Shown here: positions 43,566 to 52,421 of the stretch, piece by piece
Layout: each line of letters starts with the position of its first letter
Position numbering within the stretch: position 1 is the stretch's first letter
From: Corynebacterium sp. ACRPO
GTDB lineage: Bacteria; Actinomycetota; Actinomycetes; Mycobacteriales; Mycobacteriaceae
Direction: 5' to 3'
DNA length: 64,000 nt
NCBI RefSeq assembly: GCF_022347205.1
Contig: NZ_JAKRNE010000001.1
Span: forward strand, 62,001-126,000
Notes under the pieces: generated by a model
Database searches by the model: none
Told to the model about the DNA's origin: nothing
What the model saw: only the letters and a program-made list of their open reading frames with translations
Position numbers and translations under genes: made by a program

Positions 43566-45062
43566 GTGTCCTCCGCTAAGAAGACAGCACAGGTTGTAGA
43601 CGAGGTCGATGTAGCACTAATTGGTGCCGGCATCATGAGCGCCACCTTGGGAGCAATGCTCCGCGAGTTGGAGCCCAGCTGGACTCAAATGGTCTTTGAG
43701 CGCCTCGATGGCCCCGCATTGGAGTCCTCCTCCCCGTGGAATAACGCCGGTACCGGCCACTCCGCACTGTGTGAGCTGAACTACACCCCGGAGAAGAACG
43801 GCCGCATTGATATCTCCAAGGCTCTGGGCATCAATGAGAAGTTCCAGAAGTCTCGCCAGTTCTGGTCCCACCAGCTCAACAACGGTATTCTCACCGACCC
43901 GAGCGAATTCATTAACCCGGTTCCGCACGTGTCCTTCGCACAGGGCGAAATCCAGGTGGATTACCTCAAGCGCCGCTATGATGTGCTGAGCGAGAAGCAT
44001 ATGTTCCCGGGCATGCAGTTCTCCGCAGACGATTCCGACTTTGCTGAGAAGCTGCCGCTGATGGCCAAGGGCCGTGACTTCTCCAATAAGGTGGCCATTT
44101 CTTGGACCGACGCTGGTACCGACGTCAACTTTGGCGCGCTGACCAAGCAATTCCTGACCGCAGCTAAGGCCTCCGGCACCGAGATCCGCTACGGACATGA
44201 GGTCATCGATATCAAGCGTGATGGCTCCGCGTGGAAGGTGTACTCAAAGAACAAGCACACCAGCGACATCACCGTAGTTAAGGCAAAGTTCGTCTTCGTG
44301 GGTGCCGGCGGTTACGCCTTGGATCTGCTGCGTAAGGCAAAGGTGAAGGAAGTTGCCGGTTACGCAGGCTTCCCGGTATCTGGTCTGTGGCTGCGCTCCA
44401 AGAACCCAGAGCTTATTGAGCAGCACCAGGCAAAGGTCTACGGCAAGGCTGCCGTGGGCGCCCCGCCAATGTCCGTGCCGCACCTGGATACCCGCGTTAT
44501 CGACGGTGAGAAGGGGCTGCTCTTTGGTCCTTACGGTGGCTGGAGCCCGAAGTTCCTGAAGAAGGGCACCTACCTGGACTTGTTCAAGTCCATCCGCCCA
44601 GACAACATCACCTCTTACCTCGGCGTTGCCGTGCAAGAGTTCGGCCTGACCAAGTACCTGGTGGATGAGGTGCGCAAGAGCTTCTCGGACCGCGTGGAAG
44701 CCCTGCGCGAGTACGTACCGGAAGCAAAGGAAAGCGACTGGGAGACCGTTATCGCTGGCCAGCGCGTCCAGGTGATTAAGCCTGCCGGTGCTCCGCAGTT
44801 CGGCTCCCTCGAGTTCGGCACCACCTTGGTGAATAACCAGGAGGGCAATATCGCCGGCTTGCTCGGAGCTTCCCCGGGTGCATCCATTGCCCCGGCCGTC
44901 ATGCTGGAGCTGCTGGAGCGTTGCTTCGGCGAGCACATGATTGATTGGGCAGACAAGATCCGCGAGATGGTTCCGTCTTATGGCATCAAGCTGCGCAATG
45001 ATGAGAAGCTTTACGACGAGATGTGGGAGTACACCCAGAAGACCCTGAAGCTGGACCGCTAA
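43566..45062 (+). CDS. mqo: Malate:quinone oxidoreductase
   Basis: FAD-dependent, membrane-associated enzyme that oxidises malate to oxaloacetate and passes electrons to menaquinone; a main TCA step in corynebacteria. The 498 residues match the roughly 500 of C. glutamicum Mqo. Seen are VALIGAGIMSATLGAML (FAD), SPWNNAGTGHSALCELNYT (in two parts: PWNNAGTGHSA, LCELNYT), GAGGYALDLL and LGASPGASIAPAVMLELL. GTG 43566 fits the family start and has AGAGG upstream; the frame reaches 43446. Terminated by a hairpin. Confidence 0.96.
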   Translation: MSSAKKTAQVVDEVDVALIGAGIMSATLGAMLRELEPSWTQMVFERLDGPALESSSPWNNAGTGHSALCELNYTPEKNGRIDISKALGINEKFQKSRQFWSHQLNNGILTDPSEFINPVPHVSFAQGEIQVDYLKRRYDVLSEKHMFPGMQFSADDSDFAEKLPLMAKGRDFSNKVAISWTDAGTDVNFGALTKQFLTAAKASGTEIRYGHEVIDIKRDGSAWKVYSKNKHTSDITVVKAKFVFVGAGGYALDLLRKAKVKEVAGYAGFPVSGLWLRSKNPELIEQHQAKVYGKAAVGAPPMSVPHLDTRVIDGEKGLLFGPYGGWSPKFLKKGTYLDLFKSIRPDNITSYLGVAVQEFGLTKYLVDEVRKSFSDRVEALREYVPEAKESDWETVIAGQRVQVIKPAGAPQFGSLEFGTTLVNNQEGNIAGLLGASPGASIAPAVMLELLERCFGEHMIDWADKIREMVPSYGIKLRNDEKLYDEMWEYTQKTLKLDR

Positions 45063-45082
45063 AAGCTAGCTTTCGGCCTCAC

Positions 45083-45119
45083 AAACCCTCGCACCTCCTT
45101 CGCGGCGGCGCGAGGGTTT
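45083..45119 (+). terminator. mqo terminator
   Basis: AAACCCTCGC / GCGAGGGTTT with a 17-nt loop; minus-strand reading also gives TTT, so it may serve selO as well. Confidence 0.8.
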
Positions 45120-45147
45120 CGTGCGTCCTAGGCCGGTAATGGCAGCC

Positions 45148-46503
45148 CTAGGTACCGCAGTAGGTCAGGTAGCCCTCGAGACCGTTAGGATCCGGCGATT
45201 CGAACGTTGGATGGGGCTCCCACGGGTGGGTGACCGCGTGGAGAAGCTCCTGATACGGGCCCATCTCCCCGCGTTCGGCAGCATCCAGCGCGGATTCTAC
45301 GGCGAGGTTGCGCGGGATAACCCGCGGCATGGCGCTGTCGACGCGGGAAGGATCGGGGGAGGAAGCAAGGTAGTCATCTAAGAAGTCTCCTTCGGCCAGG
45401 AGCTCGCGGGCGTGGGTGGGGTGGCCCGCGGCGGCGTCGGCAAGAGCGCGGTGAGCCAGCGTGATATCTGGACCGTTGAGCTGCATGGCAGCCTCATAAG
45501 AAGAAGCGACTTCTAGAGAGGTATCCAAAGCCTGTGCCAAATCTGCCCTGTGCTGGTGCTCAAAGCGGTCGCTAAAGCCGTTGATGGATTCTTGGGCAAA
45601 GTCCATGGCCTTATTCATGTCCATATCAAAAAGCGGCAGGAGGGATTCCGCCAAGCGGGCCAGGTTCCATCCCAGAATGGAGGGCTGATTGCCAAAGGCA
45701 TAGCGGCCCTGCCTATCGATGCTGGAAAAGACCGTTGATGGCGAATAGGCCTCCATAAAGGCACAGGGGCCATAGTCAATGGTCTCGCCAGAGATGGTGG
45801 TGTTATCCGTATTCATCACGCCGTGAATAAAGCCCAAGCGCATCCAGTGGGACACGGTGCGGATCTGCGCATCCATCACCTGGGTGAAAAACTCCTGGTA
45901 GTCCGCTCCAGGGTAGTGGCGCGCAATGGCATAGTCGGCCAACTGTCGGGTGTAATCCGTCTGCGCGGCAAGATGGAAAGTGCCGACGCGGATATGGCTG
46001 GCCGCTACGCGTACCACAATGCCGGCCGGTTGCACGTGCCCGCGCTGAATGGGTCGGTCGGTGGAGATAACCGCCAGCGCCCGGGTGGTGGGAACCCCCA
46101 AGGCATGCATAGCCTCAGAGACTAGGTACTCGCGCAGCATGGAAGACAGCGTTCCGCGGCCATCGGACCCGAGGCGGGAAAAGGGAGTAAGCCCAGTTCC
46201 CTTGGCATGGAGATCCCATAGCCGGCCGTCCTTTTCCACCTCGCCCAAGAGCATGGCCCGGCCGTCTCCCATCTGCGGGTTAAACGCACCGAATTGGAAG
46301 CCGGAATAGGCCATAGCGTGGCCGCCTGCGCGGCCGGTAAGGAAATCTACGCCCTCGGAGGAGCGCAGCCAGTCTGGGTCGAGGCCCAACTTGGTGGCCA
46401 GTTCCTCGTTGAGGATGACCATCTGTGGGTTCGGCTGCTCCTCACCCTCGGTGGGGCGAACCAAGTGGGGAAGCTTCTGGGCAAAATCGTGGTGTAGCTG
46501 CAC
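45148..46503 (-). CDS. selO: Protein adenylyltransferase SelO (YdiU family)
   Basis: Pseudokinase-fold enzyme that AMPylates proteins in redox control. The 451 residues have LHAKGTGLTPFSRLGSDGR (LHAKGTG nucleotide-binding part), REYLVSEAMHALGVPTTRAL, and the active-site Asp pair in GVMNTDN and ETIDYGPCAFM. The C-terminus ends TYCGT, keeping a Cys where eukaryotic members have selenocysteine; the stop here is TAG. GTG start lies directly against the phzF stop, so they form one operon. Confidence 0.93.
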   Translation of the reverse strand: MQLHHDFAQKLPHLVRPTEGEEQPNPQMVILNEELATKLGLDPDWLRSSEGVDFLTGRAGGHAMAYSGFQFGAFNPQMGDGRAMLLGEVEKDGRLWDLHAKGTGLTPFSRLGSDGRGTLSSMLREYLVSEAMHALGVPTTRALAVISTDRPIQRGHVQPAGIVVRVAASHIRVGTFHLAAQTDYTRQLADYAIARHYPGADYQEFFTQVMDAQIRTVSHWMRLGFIHGVMNTDNTTISGETIDYGPCAFMEAYSPSTVFSSIDRQGRYAFGNQPSILGWNLARLAESLLPLFDMDMNKAMDFAQESINGFSDRFEHQHRADLAQALDTSLEVASSYEAAMQLNGPDITLAHRALADAAAGHPTHARELLAEGDFLDDYLASSPDPSRVDSAMPRVIPRNLAVESALDAAERGEMGPYQELLHAVTHPWEPHPTFESPDPNGLEGYLTYCGT

Positions 46504-47325
46504 CTAAACCTCCAGTGTTCCGCGCACGCGAATCTGGGCGCGACCGCCCACCCAAATATCCGTGCCGTCATCATTGATAAATACTTCGCCCGCCCGGCCT
46601 ATTTGGCTGCCTTGTGTTGCGGTATAGCGCGCCGGCACCACGTTGCGTGAGCGCATAAACTGCGCGGCGCCGCCGTTGAAAGAACCGGTGACTGGGTCTT
46701 CGAATTGGGTGGTAAAGGCCCGCACCTCATAGGCCGGCTCGCTCTCTGCGGCGTTGGGATTAAGACCCACAACGCCGACCTTGGGGCGCTCGGCCCGGGG
46801 CTCAACCGCGCGCACCGCCGCGGCATCGCGCAATTGAAGCAGGCGCCAGCCTGGGCCATTGTCCACCCAGCCATGGTCCACAATATCCGCGCTATCTAGC
46901 CCCAACCCAGCGCAGGCCTCCTTTAGCTCCGCCGGGCTCAGCGGTTCTTCGCGGCGCAGCGGCGGGGTAGCAAAGGAAAAGACTTCGCCCTCTTCGCGGA
47001 CGGTTACCAAGCCCACGCCGCATTCTTGGACGATGCGTCCCTCTTCCCGTGGCTGATTGCCTAGTGCCCGCCACGCGGCAGCGCTGCCCAAGGTGGGGTG
47101 GCCGGCGAAATCAAACTCCTCGTACGGGGTGAAAATGCGCACGCGGTAGTCCGCGCGGACGTCGCTAGGCTCGAGCAAGAAGGTGGTTTCAGAAAAGTTG
47201 GTCCAGTTCGCGATCGCCTGCATCTGCTCGCTACTTAGTCCATCGGCGCCCGCAATCACCGCCAAGGCATTGCCCTTAAAGGCACCCGTGGCAAATACAT
47301 CAACCTCAAAGAACTCGTGGTGCAT
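46504..47325 (-). CDS. PhzF-family isomerase-like protein
   Basis: A 273-residue protein with the diaminopimelate-epimerase fold: VDVFATGAFKGNALAVI, the conserved Glu in WTNFSETTFLLEP (about 46), DFAGHPTLGSA and GSFNGGAAQFM. No phenazine genes are near, so the substrate is unknown. First gene of a two-gene unit with selO. The ATG fits a leaderless promoter and is divergent from the histidine kinase gene. Confidence 0.88.
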   Translation of the reverse strand: MHHEFFEVDVFATGAFKGNALAVIAGADGLSSEQMQAIANWTNFSETTFLLEPSDVRADYRVRIFTPYEEFDFAGHPTLGSAAAWRALGNQPREEGRIVQECGVGLVTVREEGEVFSFATPPLRREEPLSPAELKEACAGLGLDSADIVDHGWVDNGPGWRLLQLRDAAAVRAVEPRAERPKVGVVGLNPNAAESEPAYEVRAFTTQFEDPVTGSFNGGAAQFMRSRNVVPARYTATQGSQIGRAGEVFINDDGTDIWVGGRAQIRVRGTLEV

Positions 47326-47332
47326 GCCTGCC

Positions 47333-47338
47333 AGTCTA
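47333..47338 (-). promoter_or_regulatory. -10 hexamer TAGACT, leaderless phzF-like mRNA
   Basis: Minus-strand TAGACT ends 7 bp before ATG 47325. Confidence 0.55.
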
Positions 47339-47378
47339 GTCAGCCCCAGGGATGAGGACTATGGCCTAGAGCCTGCGC

Positions 47379-47384
47379 TAGCCT
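47379..47384 (+). promoter_or_regulatory. -10 hexamer TAGCCT, leaderless kinase mRNA
   Basis: GCGCTAGCCT ends 8 bp before ATG 47393. With a 17-bp spacer its -35 would fall on the same bases (47356-47361) as that of the divergent phzF-like gene. Confidence 0.4.
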
Positions 47385-47392
47385 AGAAAGCC

Positions 47393-48577
47393 ATGAAGAA
47401 GCTATGGCCCGATGCACTTCGCGCGTGGGTAGGCCCACCGTGGAGAATTATCATTCCGCTGTTTTTCTGGGGTTCTTCGGTGCCGGCGGCAGAAGGTGTT
47501 ATTGATAGAACCTCGCTTTTCCAGGAGCTGGTTCTCGTAGTTTATGCAGTCGGTATTCCACTAGCACTCTGGCTACACCCCAAGCTCAGGGAATATGCCA
47601 TCGGGTTCACTGCTATCACGCTAACGGTGTGCATCTTTACCCCGCTTGCTGCAATGGGCAACGCTCACTTTTTCCCTTTGGCTTACTGCGTATTTCTGAT
47701 AGGCGCACATTCACCCAAACGACTACAGCGAATCTGGATAGGGTGGATTGCCTTAGGCTCCTTGGCGGCCACCGCAGCGGAACTATACGGGCGGAGGGTC
47801 ATCAGCGGCATCGATTTTGGCCTCGAAGACACCACTGTTGGCCCGCTTCCTGCCTTCGTCTCCGTCGTTATCATCGCGTGGCCCGTTATGGGCTTTTTCT
47901 TCCTGCTTGGCACCAATGACCGCAAAAAGCGCGAGGACCAGCAGCTGCTGATTGAACGTGCGGAGATGGCCGGCGCGGTAGAGCGCAACCGCATTGCCCG
48001 CGAAATGCATGACATTGTGGCGCATAATTTAGCGGGCGTTATCGCGCTTGCCGACGGCGCCCGGTTCGCCGCCGCCAAAAATCCCGCAGCGGCCACAGAA
48101 GCCTTAGAAACCATAGCCTCTACCTCCCGCGATTCCCTCAAACAGATGCGCGGATTGCTCTCTGTGCTGCGAGATGGAGATTCCCGCGCCGATACCAAGG
48201 CGCCCGGCGCGAGTGATATCGCAGGACTCATCTCGGAAGCCCGCCGCAGCGGTTTCGATATCATCGTGCACGGGCTGGAGGACCTGCCGACCGAAAGCGA
48301 CGAGCTCTATCAGTTCACCGTCTACCGCGTGGTGCAAGAGATTTTGACCAATATGCTCAAGCATTCCCGCGATAAAAGGGGAGTGCTGCGCTTTCGCTCT
48401 ACTGGAAGCGGCCTAGTATTGAGCGCCGATAACCCGGCCGCACGCACGCCGGACAATCACGAGCCCGGTTACGGGCTCATCGGGATGAGCGAGCGCGTTA
48501 GGGCCTATGGCGGCAGCGTTGCTACCCGCACAGAGGACGGACACTTCTTTATCACCGTGGAGGTACCCAATGACTAA
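47393..48577 (+). CDS. Sensor histidine kinase (NarL/LiaS-like)
   Basis: A 394-residue kinase with five or six membrane helices in residues 18-172 and no large external domain, as in intramembrane-sensing kinases. The HisKA_3 dimerisation helix has His206 in REMHDIVAHNLAGV. The ATPase domain is about 300-394 (NMLKHSRDK; PGYGLIGMSERV). It overlaps the regulator gene by 8 bp, and an ABC exporter follows, a layout common for peptide or drug stress response. The signal is unknown. Confidence 0.92.
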   Translation: MKKLWPDALRAWVGPPWRIIIPLFFWGSSVPAAEGVIDRTSLFQELVLVVYAVGIPLALWLHPKLREYAIGFTAITLTVCIFTPLAAMGNAHFFPLAYCVFLIGAHSPKRLQRIWIGWIALGSLAATAAELYGRRVISGIDFGLEDTTVGPLPAFVSVVIIAWPVMGFFFLLGTNDRKKREDQQLLIERAEMAGAVERNRIAREMHDIVAHNLAGVIALADGARFAAAKNPAAATEALETIASTSRDSLKQMRGLLSVLRDGDSRADTKAPGASDIAGLISEARRSGFDIIVHGLEDLPTESDELYQFTVYRVVQEILTNMLKHSRDKRGVLRFRSTGSGLVLSADNPAARTPDNHEPGYGLIGMSERVRAYGGSVATRTEDGHFFITVEVPND

Positions 48578-49313
48578 CTCTGAGCAGCCAGCAAGATCGC
48601 ATGCCGCTCCCATCCGCATTGGCCTAGTAGATGACCAGCCCCTCGTGCGCGCCGGGTTCGCCATGCTCCTTGGCTCCCAAGAGGATTTAGACGTTGCCTG
48701 GCAGGCATCCGATGGCGATGAAGTCCTCGACCTCGCCCGCGCGCAGCCTGCCGATATTGTGCTCATGGATGTCCAGATGGCCCGCGTCAATGGCATCGCC
48801 GCCACCGAAAGGCTGCTGCCGGAATTCCCGGATACCCAAGTCATTATGCTTACCACCTTCGATGACCAGAACTTTGTCCATGGCGCCATTTCCGCCGGGG
48901 CTTCCGGATTCCTGCTCAAAGACGTCGAACCGGAAAATCTCCTCGCCGCCATTCGCACCGTACATTCCGGCGAGGCCGTCCTTTCACCGCGCATTACCGC
49001 CCAGGTGCTGCAGCAACTGCGCAGCGAGCAGTCCGCGTCACAGCCTAATTCACATGCCACCCCCGTTGCGGCAGCGGCTACCGCCCCTCCGGCAGAAGAT
49101 CTCACGCCACGCGAGCTAGACGTCCTCAAGCTGATGGCACTGGGGTATTCGAATACCGAAATCGCGGAGTGCGAGTTCGTCTCCATGGCCACGGTCAAGA
49201 CTCACGTGCGCCACATCTTGACGAAAACCGGCTCGCGTGACCGCGTGCATGCCGTGCTCTACGCGCTTACTCATGGCGTGGTTTCGGTGGAGGAACTGCT
49301 CTCTCATCCCTAG
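48570..49313 (+). CDS. NarL/LuxR-type response regulator
   Basis: A 247-residue partner of the kinase. The receiver domain is about 15-135, with acidic Asp21-Asp22, phospho-acceptor Asp67 (VLMDVQM) and Lys in GFLLKDV. A Ser/Ala/Pro-rich linker covers about 150-180. The LuxR helix-turn-helix is about 180-240 (LTPRELDVLKLMALGYSNTEIA, of which GYSNTEIA and ATVKTHVRHILTK form the DNA-binding part). ATG 48570 overlaps the kinase stop. It likely controls the ABC genes that follow after 57 bp. Confidence 0.93.
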   Translation: MTNSEQPARSHAAPIRIGLVDDQPLVRAGFAMLLGSQEDLDVAWQASDGDEVLDLARAQPADIVLMDVQMARVNGIAATERLLPEFPDTQVIMLTTFDDQNFVHGAISAGASGFLLKDVEPENLLAAIRTVHSGEAVLSPRITAQVLQQLRSEQSASQPNSHATPVAAAATAPPAEDLTPRELDVLKLMALGYSNTEIAECEFVSMATVKTHVRHILTKTGSRDRVHAVLYALTHGVVSVEELLSHP

Positions 49314-49345
49314 GTATGACCTGCTAAATCACTCCCAAGGATGGT

Positions 49346-49351
49346 TACTCT
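49346..49351 (+). promoter_or_regulatory. -10-like hexamer TACTCT before the ABC gene
   Basis: GGTTACTCT lies 19 bp before ATG 49371. It suggests that the ABC pair has its own promoter that the response regulator could act on. No clear regulator box is visible. Confidence 0.35.
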
Positions 49352-49370
49352 GTGCCGGTCAGGCGGCACG

Positions 49371-50279
49371 ATGGGAACCATGCTCAAAGTTTCACACCTT
49401 TCCAAGAATTTCCGCTCCTTTAAAGCAGTAGATGACCTCTCCTTCGAGGTTCCAGACGGTCAAGTCACCGGCTTCCTCGGACCGAATGGTTCCGGCAAGT
49501 CCACCACCATGCGCATGTGCGTGGGTCTGGAGACTCCGACTTCCGGCACCGCGACTTTTGATGGCACGCCTTTCCGTGAACTGTCCAATCCCGCCACCAT
49601 GGTGGGCACCTTGCTGGATGCGAACTGGTTCCACCCGGGCCGCAGCGCCCGTGCTCACCTGGGCTACATGGCCGCGTTGCAGGGCGTGTCTATGAACCAC
49701 GTGGATGACACCTTGGACCGCGTCGGCCTAACTCAGGTAGCCACCAAGCGCGTGGGCGGCTATTCGCTAGGCATGAAGCAGCGCCTGGGCCTTGCTTGTG
49801 CGCTCATCGGCGAGCCGAAGCACTTGCTTCTCGACGAACCCGTCAACGGTCTCGACCCCGAAGGCGTGCACTGGATGCGTGCCCGCATCCGCGAATTCGC
49901 CGAGGCCGGTTGCTCGGTCCTCGTATCTTCCCACCTGCTTTCGGAAATGCAGCTCACCGCAGACCGCCTCGTAGTCATCGGCAAAGGCAAGCTGCTGGGC
50001 GAGGGCACCATGGATGAATTCGTCAACGGAACTGGTGGCGCAAGCCTCGAAGTCATCGTTGACCAGCCCGATGAACTCTTGCGCCTATTGCACGGCACCG
50101 ATGCGGAAACCTCCTTTGACGGTGAGGTCCTGCGCGTGCGCGGCCTCGAAGGCTCCGACATCGGCCGCATCTGCCTGGATAACCGCATTCTTATCTCCAG
50201 CTTGGAACGCAAACAGCCCTCCCTGGAAGAGGCCTACCTCGGCGCGACCGCCGACCACGTGGCCTACCGCTCCGCCTAA
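49371..50279 (+). CDS. ABC transporter ATP-binding protein (two-component neighbour)
   Basis: A 302-residue BcrA/NatA-type ATPase: Walker A GPNGSGKSTT (about 37-46), signature YSLGMKQRLGLA (the variant seen in drug and lantibiotic exporters), Walker B HLLLDEPVNGLDPEG and VSSHLLSEM. ATG 49371 has AGGCGG 4 bp before it; ATG 49380 is an alternative. It works with the permease that follows after 32 bp. Confidence 0.9.
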   Translation: MGTMLKVSHLSKNFRSFKAVDDLSFEVPDGQVTGFLGPNGSGKSTTMRMCVGLETPTSGTATFDGTPFRELSNPATMVGTLLDANWFHPGRSARAHLGYMAALQGVSMNHVDDTLDRVGLTQVATKRVGGYSLGMKQRLGLACALIGEPKHLLLDEPVNGLDPEGVHWMRARIREFAEAGCSVLVSSHLLSEMQLTADRLVVIGKGKLLGEGTMDEFVNGTGGASLEVIVDQPDELLRLLHGTDAETSFDGEVLRVRGLEGSDIGRICLDNRILISSLERKQPSLEEAYLGATADHVAYRSA

Positions 50280-50311
50280 ACGCACAACCCAACCTTTAAG
50301 GACAGATTTCT

Positions 50312-51064
50312 ATGAATACTGTGGTTTCAGAATCCCGCAAGCTCTTTTCTCTTCGCTCTACCTGGGTCTACCTCGCCATCGTGGCACTCGGCATGACCGC
50401 CGGCGGCGTGCTTACGGCTTGGGGCTATGACTTCAACGGCACCGCGGACGGCAAGTTTCAATCCAGTGATGTCTTGGCAGCTAGTGACCTCGCCATGGTG
50501 GTGATGATCTTTGCATCTGCGATGATGGTCGGAGGTGACCTAGGAAAGGGAACCGTTGCATGGTCTTATCTTTCCTCCAACCGCCGCGTTGGCATAGTGC
50601 TCAGCCAATTCTTAGTCATCCTGGTATCACTCTTGCTCGCTGCCACGCTGGGTATAGCTGTGGGAACCTTGCTGATTGCGGCACTCGGCGGCGATATTGA
50701 CTTCACAAGCTTTCACCAGTGGCCGGATTGCAACCGAGTGGTGTTTGCTTACCTGGAATGGGCCGGCTTTAGCCTGCTGGCTATGGGGTTGGCTTATCTC
50801 TTGCGTAGCGGCACATTTGCGGCGATGATCCTCGTGGTGGAGTTCTTTGTTCTTGAAACTGCGCTTATGGCATTTGACGCTTCGTGGGCAGAAGCGTTGT
50901 TGAGCTGCCTGCCCTTCGCCAATATGCAGACCTTGGTCCTGGGTAGCGATTTGGGCCCCTTGGACCATTCCCGCGGTGTGTCTGCTTTGATTCTGGGCGT
51001 CACGCTGGCAGTCTGCGTCGGCGGTGCGTGCGCAGTGTCCCGCCGTCGGTCCGTCGCCAAATAA
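50312..51064 (+). CDS. ABC-2 type permease (two-component neighbour)
   Basis: A 250-residue membrane protein with six helices, for example TWVYLAIVALGMTAGGVLTA (18-38), MVVMIFASAMMVGGDL and VILVSLLLAATLGIAVGTLL. It is short, like BcrB-type lantibiotic/bacitracin exporters, and is not an FtsX/MacB-type permease. ATG with AAGGA 8 bp upstream. It likely forms the exporter with the ATPase before it. Substrate unknown. Confidence 0.85.
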   Translation: MNTVVSESRKLFSLRSTWVYLAIVALGMTAGGVLTAWGYDFNGTADGKFQSSDVLAASDLAMVVMIFASAMMVGGDLGKGTVAWSYLSSNRRVGIVLSQFLVILVSLLLAATLGIAVGTLLIAALGGDIDFTSFHQWPDCNRVVFAYLEWAGFSLLAMGLAYLLRSGTFAAMILVVEFFVLETALMAFDASWAEALLSCLPFANMQTLVLGSDLGPLDHSRGVSALILGVTLAVCVGGACAVSRRRSVAK

Positions 51065-51078
51065 CTCCCAGAACTAAC

Positions 51079-51084
51079 TACGCT
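51079..51084 (+). promoter_or_regulatory. -10 hexamer TACGCT, leaderless GalT-like mRNA
   Basis: CTAACTACGCT ends 7 bp before ATG 51092. It supports that start over GTG 51086. Confidence 0.5.
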
Positions 51085-51091
51085 GGTGGGC

Positions 51092-52405
51092 ATGAGTGAT
51101 GCACTTTTTGCCCGCATAGAACCTATCCAGACCATGCGGGATGGCACGGTCAAGCAGGTCAACCCGTTCTCCGGGACCGAAGTGTGGACCGTGCCGGGCC
51201 GCGGCAACCGCCCGCTGTCCACGCCAGTGGCTAACCCGCAGCCACTGCAGGAAGAAGACTTCACCCACCGCTGCGCCTTTTGTTCAGGGCGCATGACTGA
51301 TACCCCGCCGGAAAAGGCCCGCATCCTGCCGTCCGGCGGGATTGTGCGTGGATTGCCCTTGAGCGAATACGGCCACACCGTCCCGGCCTTTCGCCGCATT
51401 CCAAATCTGTTTGAAATCGTCTCCTTTGACTATTGGCACGCCAACTACGGCTTCGACATGGATGCTGAGACCCGCCAACGCATGGACAACTACCTTGCAG
51501 ATCCTGCCGGCCGTGAACATGTGCTCAATATCGTGCGCACGAAGCGAAAGGCAGCGCACCTGCCCGAGGCAAGCGACGAGGAACTTATAGAACAGGCGGC
51601 GGGCTTTTTCGCAGGTGGCCACGACGTCATCGTGGCGGGCCGCCATTTTGAGCGCGGTGCACAGGATGATTCCCAAGTGGTATCTTCCGGCACCCTCAGC
51701 GCCGAAGAGCACCTGCTCTTTATGCAGCTGACTATTGACGCCATGCGCGACCTCTACGAACGCAACCGCTACGCACCCTATGTGGTGGCCTTCCAAAATT
51801 GGCTGCAGCCAGCCGGCGCCTCCTTTGAGCACCTGCACAAGCAACTCGTTGCCATCGATGACCGCGGCATGGCCTCCCACCGGGAGGTACAGATGCTGCG
51901 CAGCAATATGAATATGTACAACGAGTGGGCGGTGGACTTTGCCGCTAGCCGCAACCTCATCATTGCGGAAAACGACCATGCCGTCCTCTTCGCCGGCTTT
52001 GGGCACCGCTATCCCACCTTGGAGGTCTACTCCAAGTCCGCGACCTGCGAGCCGTGGCGGCAGTCGGAAGAAGAAATCCGCGCCATGAGCGACCTCGTCC
52101 ATGCTGCCCACGCTGCTGTCGGCCGCGAGGTTCCCTGCAATGAGGAGTGGCACCACAAGCCTGCCGATGTCGACGTCGCTCAGCCATGGCGCATTCTCAT
52201 CAAGCTCCGCATTTCTACCCTTGCCGGATTCGAAGGCGGCACCAAGATTTACCTCAACACCATCTCGCCCTGGGACCTGCGCGATAGGGTAGTAAGCCAG
52301 CTTTATCCCTTGCGCGAGTCCGGGCATGTTGCCCGCTCGGTCCGCGTGGCCACCGAATGCTCGGTGCAGCGCAATAGCCTGCTGTATAACCCGCAGCTGC
52401 GCTAA
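51092..52405 (+). CDS. GalT-like (HIT superfamily) protein, DUF4921
   Basis: A 437-residue protein related to galactose-1-phosphate uridylyltransferase. Seen are RCAFCSGRM (CxxC, a zinc site in GalT), YVVAFQNWLQPAGASFEHLHKQL (catalytic HxHxQ as HLHKQ, about 249-255), CNEEWHHKP, and the end GFEGGTKIYLNTISP, which recalls the GalT C-terminus. It may transfer a nucleotide from or to a sugar phosphate, but no galactose genes are near and the substrate is unknown. Transcribed by its own leaderless promoter after the ABC genes. Confidence 0.85.
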   Translation: MSDALFARIEPIQTMRDGTVKQVNPFSGTEVWTVPGRGNRPLSTPVANPQPLQEEDFTHRCAFCSGRMTDTPPEKARILPSGGIVRGLPLSEYGHTVPAFRRIPNLFEIVSFDYWHANYGFDMDAETRQRMDNYLADPAGREHVLNIVRTKRKAAHLPEASDEELIEQAAGFFAGGHDVIVAGRHFERGAQDDSQVVSSGTLSAEEHLLFMQLTIDAMRDLYERNRYAPYVVAFQNWLQPAGASFEHLHKQLVAIDDRGMASHREVQMLRSNMNMYNEWAVDFAASRNLIIAENDHAVLFAGFGHRYPTLEVYSKSATCEPWRQSEEEIRAMSDLVHAAHAAVGREVPCNEEWHHKPADVDVAQPWRILIKLRISTLAGFEGGTKIYLNTISPWDLRDRVVSQLYPLRESGHVARSVRVATECSVQRNSLLYNPQLR

Positions 52406-52421
52406 GCGGGCAGCGTTGGGC

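Noticed and set aside
45148..46503. Selenocysteine at the SelO C-terminus
   Set aside because: The end reads TYCGT followed by TAG; there is a normal Cys codon and no in-frame TGA.
47393..51064. Identification of the two-component system as ChrSA with HrtBA
   Set aside because: The permease is a short ABC-2 type, the ABC genes are downstream in the same direction and the place in the gene order differs.
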